From contig JAUNVE010000012.1 of the NCBI GenBank assembly GCA_030537795.1, positions 1 to 51,437 on the forward strand: 51,437 nt of DNA, in the 5' to 3' direction. This DNA comes from Actinomycetaceae bacterium. GTDB taxonomy: Bacteria > Actinomycetota > Actinomycetes > Actinomycetales > Actinomycetaceae. Both the position numbers and the translations under genes were made by a program. Of the stretch, positions 47,735-51,437 are shown one piece after another. Numbering within the stretch: the stretch's first letter is position 1; each line of letters opens with the position of its first letter. Under the pieces are notes generated by a model. The model saw only the letters and a list, made by a program, of their open reading frames with translations. It ran no database searches and had not been told where the DNA came from.

Positions 47735-49831
47735 GTGCCCACTGAATCTCCCAGTACCGCAACTGCAATCCAGAATGCGTGGGAAGGTTTCACCACTGGC
47801 CAATGGACCGACACCATTGATGTCCGCAATTTCATTCAGTTGAACTACACGCCCTACGAGGGGGGTGCGGAATTCCTCGCGGGCCCCACGGAAAAAACTT
47901 TACGCCTGTGGGAAACTCTTGACAGCAAGTACCTCGCGGTGGAGCGAAAACAGCGCGTATACGACGTTGATACCAAAACTCCAGCCGATATTGATGCCTT
48001 CCCGGCCGGCTATATTAGCGAAGACGATGACGTTATCGTCGGTCTGCAAACAGATGTTCCGCTTAAGCGAGCCATGATGCCCAACGGGGGCTGGCGCATG
48101 GTGGAAACTGCCATTCGAGAGGCAGATAAAGAACCAGACCCCGACGTGAAGGAAATTTTCACCCGCTACCGCAAAACCCATAATGACGCGGTATTCGATA
48201 TTTATACTCCGCGGATTCGCGCCGCCCGTACCTCTCATATCATTACCGGACTTCCGGACGCTTACGGACGCGGACGCATTATCGGGGATTACCGTCGCGT
48301 GGCACTTTACGGCGTAGATAAGCTGATCGAAGAAAAACAGAAGGATAAAGATAAGGTCGCCGACCAGCCATTTAGCGAACACTGGGCGCGCTACCGCGAA
48401 GAACATGCGGAGCAGATTAAGGCGCTGAAGAAGCTCAAAACAATGGCGTCGTTTTACGGATTCGACATCTCCGGCCCCGCCACCACGGCGCAAGAAGCTG
48501 TGCAATGGACGTACTTCGGGTACCTCGCTTCCGTGAAGTCGCAAGACGGTGCCGCTATGTCGTTTGGACGCCTGTCGGGTTTCTTTGACATTTATTTTGA
48601 ACGCGATTTTCAACGCGGAATACTTACCGAAGCAGGCGCGCAAGAAATTATCGACGCCCTGGTGATCAAACTTCGCATTGTGCGATTCTTGCGCACCATC
48701 GGGTACGACGCCATTTTCTCCGGCGACCCGTACTGGGCAACCTGGTCGGATGGCGGTTTTGGAGATGACGGGCGCACGCTGGTCACTAAAACATCCTTCC
48801 GGCTTCTGCAAACACTGGTGAATTTGGGGCCGGCGCCGGAACCAAATATCACGGTTTTCTGGTCGCATGAGCTACCGGATGGGTACAAGGATTTTTGCGC
48901 CAAGGTGTCAATTGAAACATCTTCTATCCAGTATGAATCCGACCATCAAATCCGTGAACAGTGGGGCGACGACGCCGCCATTGCTTGCTGCGTGTCTCCT
49001 ATGAAAATCGGTAAACAGATGCAGTTCTTTGGAGCGCGCGTGAATGCCGCGAAGGCTCTGCTCTATGCCATTAACGGCGGCCGCGATGAAGTTTCAGGAA
49101 AACAGATTGTGGAAGGCTATCAGGCCGTTGAAGGCGATGGCCCACTTGACTTTGACGACGTGTGGGAGAAATACGAGAGGATGCTTGACTGGGTAATCGG
49201 CACCTATGTTGAAGCCCTCAATATTATCCACTACTGCCACGATCGCTACGCCTACGAGGCGATGGAGATGGCTCTTCACGACTCGGAAATAATTCGCACC
49301 ATGGGTTGCGGTATTGCCGGACTGTCGATTGTGGCGGATTCACTGTCAGCCATTAAGTACGCGAAAGTTACCCCCGTGCGTGACGAAACCGGCCTCATAA
49401 TCGACTACGTGACGGAGGGCGATTTCCCCATCTACGGTAACGACGATGACCGTGCCGACGATATCGCCGCCACCATCGTGCATACGATTATGGCTAAGAT
49501 CAAGGAAATCCCCATGTACCGTGATGCGATTCCGACGCAGTCAGTGCTGACCATCACCTCCAATGTGGTCTACGGTAAAGCCACCGGTTCCTTCCCCTCC
49601 GGTCACAAAGCTGGCACTCCCTTTGCGCCCGGCGCAAACCCAGAAAACGGGATGGACACTCACGGCATGCTTGCCTCGATGCTGTCTGTCGGCAAGCTTG
49701 ACTACAACGATGCCCTGGATGGCATTTCGCTGACGAATACGATTGTCCCCTCTTCATTGGGACGCACTTTGGATGAACAGATCACTAACCTGGTCGGCAT
49801 TATGGATGCCGGATTCATCAAAAAAGGCTAG
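47735..49831 (+). CDS. pflB: Pyruvate formate-lyase core subunit, lacking the glycyl-radical domain
   Basis: The 698-residue enzyme converts pyruvate and CoA to acetyl-CoA and formate under anoxic conditions. The thiyl-radical pair C418-C419 lies in ACCVSPMKIG, the same numbers as in E. coli PflB. Other family segments are DVRNFIQLNYTPY, LPDAYGRGRIIGDYRR and MGCGIAGLSIVADSLSAIK. The protein stops after TNLVGIMDAGFIKKG, where E. coli PflB (760 residues) continues into the glycyl-radical loop RVSGYAV. That domain is encoded by the next gene. The start GTG 47735 has GGAG upstream; a longer frame has no family similarity. The end is a clean stop with a new ribosome-binding site following. Confidence 0.93.
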   Translation: MPTESPSTATAIQNAWEGFTTGQWTDTIDVRNFIQLNYTPYEGGAEFLAGPTEKTLRLWETLDSKYLAVERKQRVYDVDTKTPADIDAFPAGYISEDDDVIVGLQTDVPLKRAMMPNGGWRMVETAIREADKEPDPDVKEIFTRYRKTHNDAVFDIYTPRIRAARTSHIITGLPDAYGRGRIIGDYRRVALYGVDKLIEEKQKDKDKVADQPFSEHWARYREEHAEQIKALKKLKTMASFYGFDISGPATTAQEAVQWTYFGYLASVKSQDGAAMSFGRLSGFFDIYFERDFQRGILTEAGAQEIIDALVIKLRIVRFLRTIGYDAIFSGDPYWATWSDGGFGDDGRTLVTKTSFRLLQTLVNLGPAPEPNITVFWSHELPDGYKDFCAKVSIETSSIQYESDHQIREQWGDDAAIACCVSPMKIGKQMQFFGARVNAAKALLYAINGGRDEVSGKQIVEGYQAVEGDGPLDFDDVWEKYERMLDWVIGTYVEALNIIHYCHDRYAYEAMEMALHDSEIIRTMGCGIAGLSIVADSLSAIKYAKVTPVRDETGLIIDYVTEGDFPIYGNDDDRADDIAATIVHTIMAKIKEIPMYRDAIPTQSVLTITSNVVYGKATGSFPSGHKAGTPFAPGANPENGMDTHGMLASMLSVGKLDYNDALDGISLTNTIVPSSLGRTLDEQITNLVGIMDAGFIKKG

Positions 49832-49895
49832 CGCCGCCACCGACTAAATCAGACACTATCCACCACCTCGCTCGAATGTGTGAAAGGAAAACACT

Positions 49896-50147
49896 ATGTC
49901 CACCAAGACTTTTGATGAGCGGCTGGCTTCAATGAAGGCAGCCCGCGACTGCACGGGCGGAATCCAAGGGCTTTATCACGCCAATATTAACGTCCTCAAT
50001 CGCGACACTCTCGAAGATGCGATGGAAAACCCGGAGAAATATCCGCAGCTGACGGTGCGCGTATCAGGTTACGCCGTGAACTTTGTGCGCTTAACGCGCG
50101 AGCAGCAACTCGACGTCATTTCACGCACCTTCCACCAGGGTGTCTAA
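49896..50147 (+). CDS. Separate glycyl-radical subunit of pyruvate formate-lyase (GrcA/YfiD-like)
   Basis: The 83-residue protein matches the C-terminus of [23 protein letters not shown], then RVSGYAV with the radical Gly at 58, and [14 protein letters not shown]. In E. coli the equivalent is either the end of PflB (Gly734) or the 127-residue spare part GrcA/YfiD, which is longer at its N-terminus. Here the first 25 residues ([19 protein letters not shown]) are distinctive. A good AAAGGAAAA ribosome-binding site precedes the ATG, 64 bases after pflB and 9 bases before pflA. Because PflB here has no radical domain of its own, this subunit should be essential for activity and not only for repair. 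Confidence 0.9.
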   Translation: MSTKTFDERLASMKAARDCTGGIQGLYHANINVLNRDTLEDAMENPEKYPQLTVRVSGYAVNFVRLTREQQLDVISRTFHQGV

Positions 50148-50156
50148 TCATTATCG

Positions 50157-51170
50157 ATGACTGATATCTCTGAGCGGGGGCGTACTCGGACTTTTCCGGA
50201 TACGCCCTCGCACACTATTAGCGTGCCGGGTGAAGCCGAGCTTTCGAATACTGCTACCGGTACTGCCCCGCGAATCGGCGCGGAGGCAACCTCCTTCGCC
50301 CCCGGTGATGGCACCACGGGTGAGTATCGCCCAGAGCCTCTGGAAGACGCGGTGCCTCGTATGCGCGGAACCGGACTGGCGGGGATGCCCGGTGCCCCGC
50401 TCATGAGTCGGCATGATCATATTGCTGCTGTCCGTGAAGGTCAGCTCGCGTCGCTTCATTCCTGGGAACTGGTAACTGCCGTTGACGGACCGGGTACACG
50501 GTTGACGTTTTTCCTTGCCGGATGTCCTCTGCGTTGCCTGTACTGTCATAATCCGGATACTTTGCGTATGCGCGATGGACACCCGATTTTGCTATCGGAT
50601 GCCATAAACCAAGTCTTGCGCTATCAGGCGGTATTCAAAGCTACCGATGGTGGTTTGACGATTAGTGGCGGAGAACCGCTCATGCAACCGGCATTTATTA
50701 GAAATCTCCTCCGGGCCGTACATCGCCGCGGCATCCATACGGCAATAGACACGGCTGGGTTCTTAGGCTCCGCCCTAGCGGATGATGATTTAGAGTTCGT
50801 AGACCTCGTTCTCCTTGATATCAAAAGCGGTGATCCGCTCACTTATCAGCGGGTGACTGGGCGAGCATTAGAGCCGACCATACAGTTCGGTGATCGGCTT
50901 CATGCTGCCGGTGTGAAGAAATGGATCCGTTTTGTGCTCGTCCCCGGCCTCACTGATCATCCCGCCAACATTGCATCAGCCGCGGATATTGTTGCCAAGT
51001 GGAAATCAACGGTTGAACGCGTCGAAGTATTGCCATTTCACAAGATGGGCGAAGATAAGTGGAAAGAACTCAATATGCCCTACCAACTCAGCGAAACCCC
51101 CACACCTGACAAAGATGAGGTCGAAGCTGCTCGCAACATCTTCCGCGCCCGTGGCCTCACGGTGTATTAG
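50157..51170 (+). CDS. pflA: Pyruvate formate-lyase activating enzyme, with N-terminal extension
   Basis: The 337-residue radical-SAM enzyme has the cluster motif CPLRCLYC with C123, C127 and C130, preceded by VDGPGTRLTFFLAG. GGEPLMQPAF is the SAM-binding motif, and HKMGEDKWKEL is a family segment near the end. It would install the glycyl radical on the separate small subunit. The usual enzyme has about 245-260 residues; the first 82 residues here are polar, Pro/Thr/Gly-rich and probably disordered. If translation starts at ATG 50403 instead, the extension is lost. The distal start lies 9 bases after the small-subunit stop, which favours the long form, but neither start has a clear Shine-Dalgarno. 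Confidence 0.9.
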   Translation: MTDISERGRTRTFPDTPSHTISVPGEAELSNTATGTAPRIGAEATSFAPGDGTTGEYRPEPLEDAVPRMRGTGLAGMPGAPLMSRHDHIAAVREGQLASLHSWELVTAVDGPGTRLTFFLAGCPLRCLYCHNPDTLRMRDGHPILLSDAINQVLRYQAVFKATDGGLTISGGEPLMQPAFIRNLLRAVHRRGIHTAIDTAGFLGSALADDDLEFVDLVLLDIKSGDPLTYQRVTGRALEPTIQFGDRLHAAGVKKWIRFVLVPGLTDHPANIASAADIVAKWKSTVERVEVLPFHKMGEDKWKELNMPYQLSETPTPDKDEVEAARNIFRARGLTVY

Positions 51171-51338
51171 AGGACAAAAAGCATTGACTGCGTACACCGC
51201 ATATTTCTGCGCTCCGTGTAAAGAGGCGACCTGAAGCAACTGTGGCCTCTATCCGGTGTGGACTTTGCCGCGCATCCGTGAACTTTGCGGAACATAGACT
51301 GGTTAAGGCGCCAGCGTTTTGCGGACATGCCGGTGCCG

Positions 51339-51437
51339 CTAACGAGAATCTACAAAAACATAACCCTGGTCTTCGAGTAGCACGATGGCGCGTTCAAGGT
51401 CTTGCCGCTTAACGAGGACATAGTCCGTATTAAATGT
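51339..51437 (-). CDS. C-terminus of a protein cut by the window edge
   Basis: Thirty-two codons and a TAG stop (plus-strand 51339-51341) are visible on the minus strand. They read TFNTDYVLVKRQDLERAIVLL, then EDQGYVFVDSR. The beta-strand/alpha-helix alternation and the LERAIVLLEDQGY pattern suggest a small alpha/beta domain, possibly ACT-like, but this is a guess. It converges with pflA; the 168 bases between them show no clear terminator or further gene. Confidence 0.5.
   Translation of the reverse strand, partial: TFNTDYVLVKRQDLERAIVLLEDQGYVFVDSR

Noticed and set aside
49832-49895. A frameshift or sequencing error joining pflB to the glycyl-radical gene
   Set aside because: The gap has a clean stop, 64 bases of non-coding character, a good ribosome-binding site and a new ATG. 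The small protein also has its own N-terminal segment not found in fused PFL.
1-51437. CRISPR arrays, insertion sequences, prophage or plasmid genes
   Set aside because: No direct-repeat arrays, transposase genes, integrase genes or phage structural genes were seen; the only defence-like locus is the MmeI-type system.

Overview
The window looks like a chromosomal segment of a moderate-GC, facultatively anaerobic actinobacterium, most likely of the Actinomycetaceae (Trueperella/Arcanobacterium/Actinomyces type; this is inference). The signs are actinobacterial hallmark genes (DUF3117, an Mrp without CxxC, an LpdA-type flavoprotein, an RpfB resuscitation factor), many GTG starts and one TTG start, leaderless-looking promoters, and a pyruvate formate-lyase system. 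Two stretches follow the Mycobacterium tuberculosis order as I remember it: general-stress protein / MgtE_N protein / DUF1003 / mrp / tatB / O-methyltransferase / DUF3117 / LOG, and rplY / prs / glmU / tetR plus ispE / rsmA / rpfB / tatD.

Layout. 1-5.7 kb: the signal-peptide end of a secreted protein cut by the window edge, thiol peroxidase (tpx), a Pyr_excise family DNA-repair protein, a single-chain MmeI-like restriction-modification enzyme with a small unknown partner gene, and an aspartate/glutamate-type racemase. 5.8-16.8 kb: a conserved envelope and housekeeping block with a general-stress membrane protein, a secreted anchored protein, the MgtE_N/CBS protein with DUF1003, an OatA-like acyltransferase, mrp, tatB, an O-methyltransferase, DUF3117, LOG and an NAD(P)H quinone dehydrogenase. 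16.8-29.1 kb: nucleoside uptake and salvage, with purine nucleoside phosphorylase and phosphosugar mutase on the plus strand, and on the minus strand a BMP lipoprotein, a nucleoside-type ABC importer, cdd, deoA, an unexpected C39-like cysteine peptidase and deoC. The two sides together would import nucleosides and convert them to pentose phosphates.

29.2-34.8 kb: mannose activation (manC-like), a GT-C mannosyltransferase-like membrane protein, rplY, prs, a C-terminally truncated glmU and tRNA-Gln. 34.9-38.7 kb: a TetR regulator and a MarR-ABC transporter operon. 38.8-46.8 kb: an ABC-F protein, ispE, rsmA, two tandem DUF348/G5 cell-wall enzymes with different catalytic ends, tatD and a methyltransferase. 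47-51.2 kb: a small membrane protein and the pfl operon.

The most striking points: (1) pyruvate formate-lyase is naturally split, with a core lacking the glycyl-radical domain (698 aa), a separate 83-aa glycyl-radical subunit, and the activase in one operon; (2) GlmU has lost most of its acetyltransferase domain without any visible frameshift; (3) a cytosolic C39-like peptidase with a complete Cys/His/Asp triad sits inside the nucleoside salvage operon; (4) a DtxR/IdeR-like inverted repeat lies on the likely pflB promoter. Operon limits, promoters and terminators are read by eye and are inferences.
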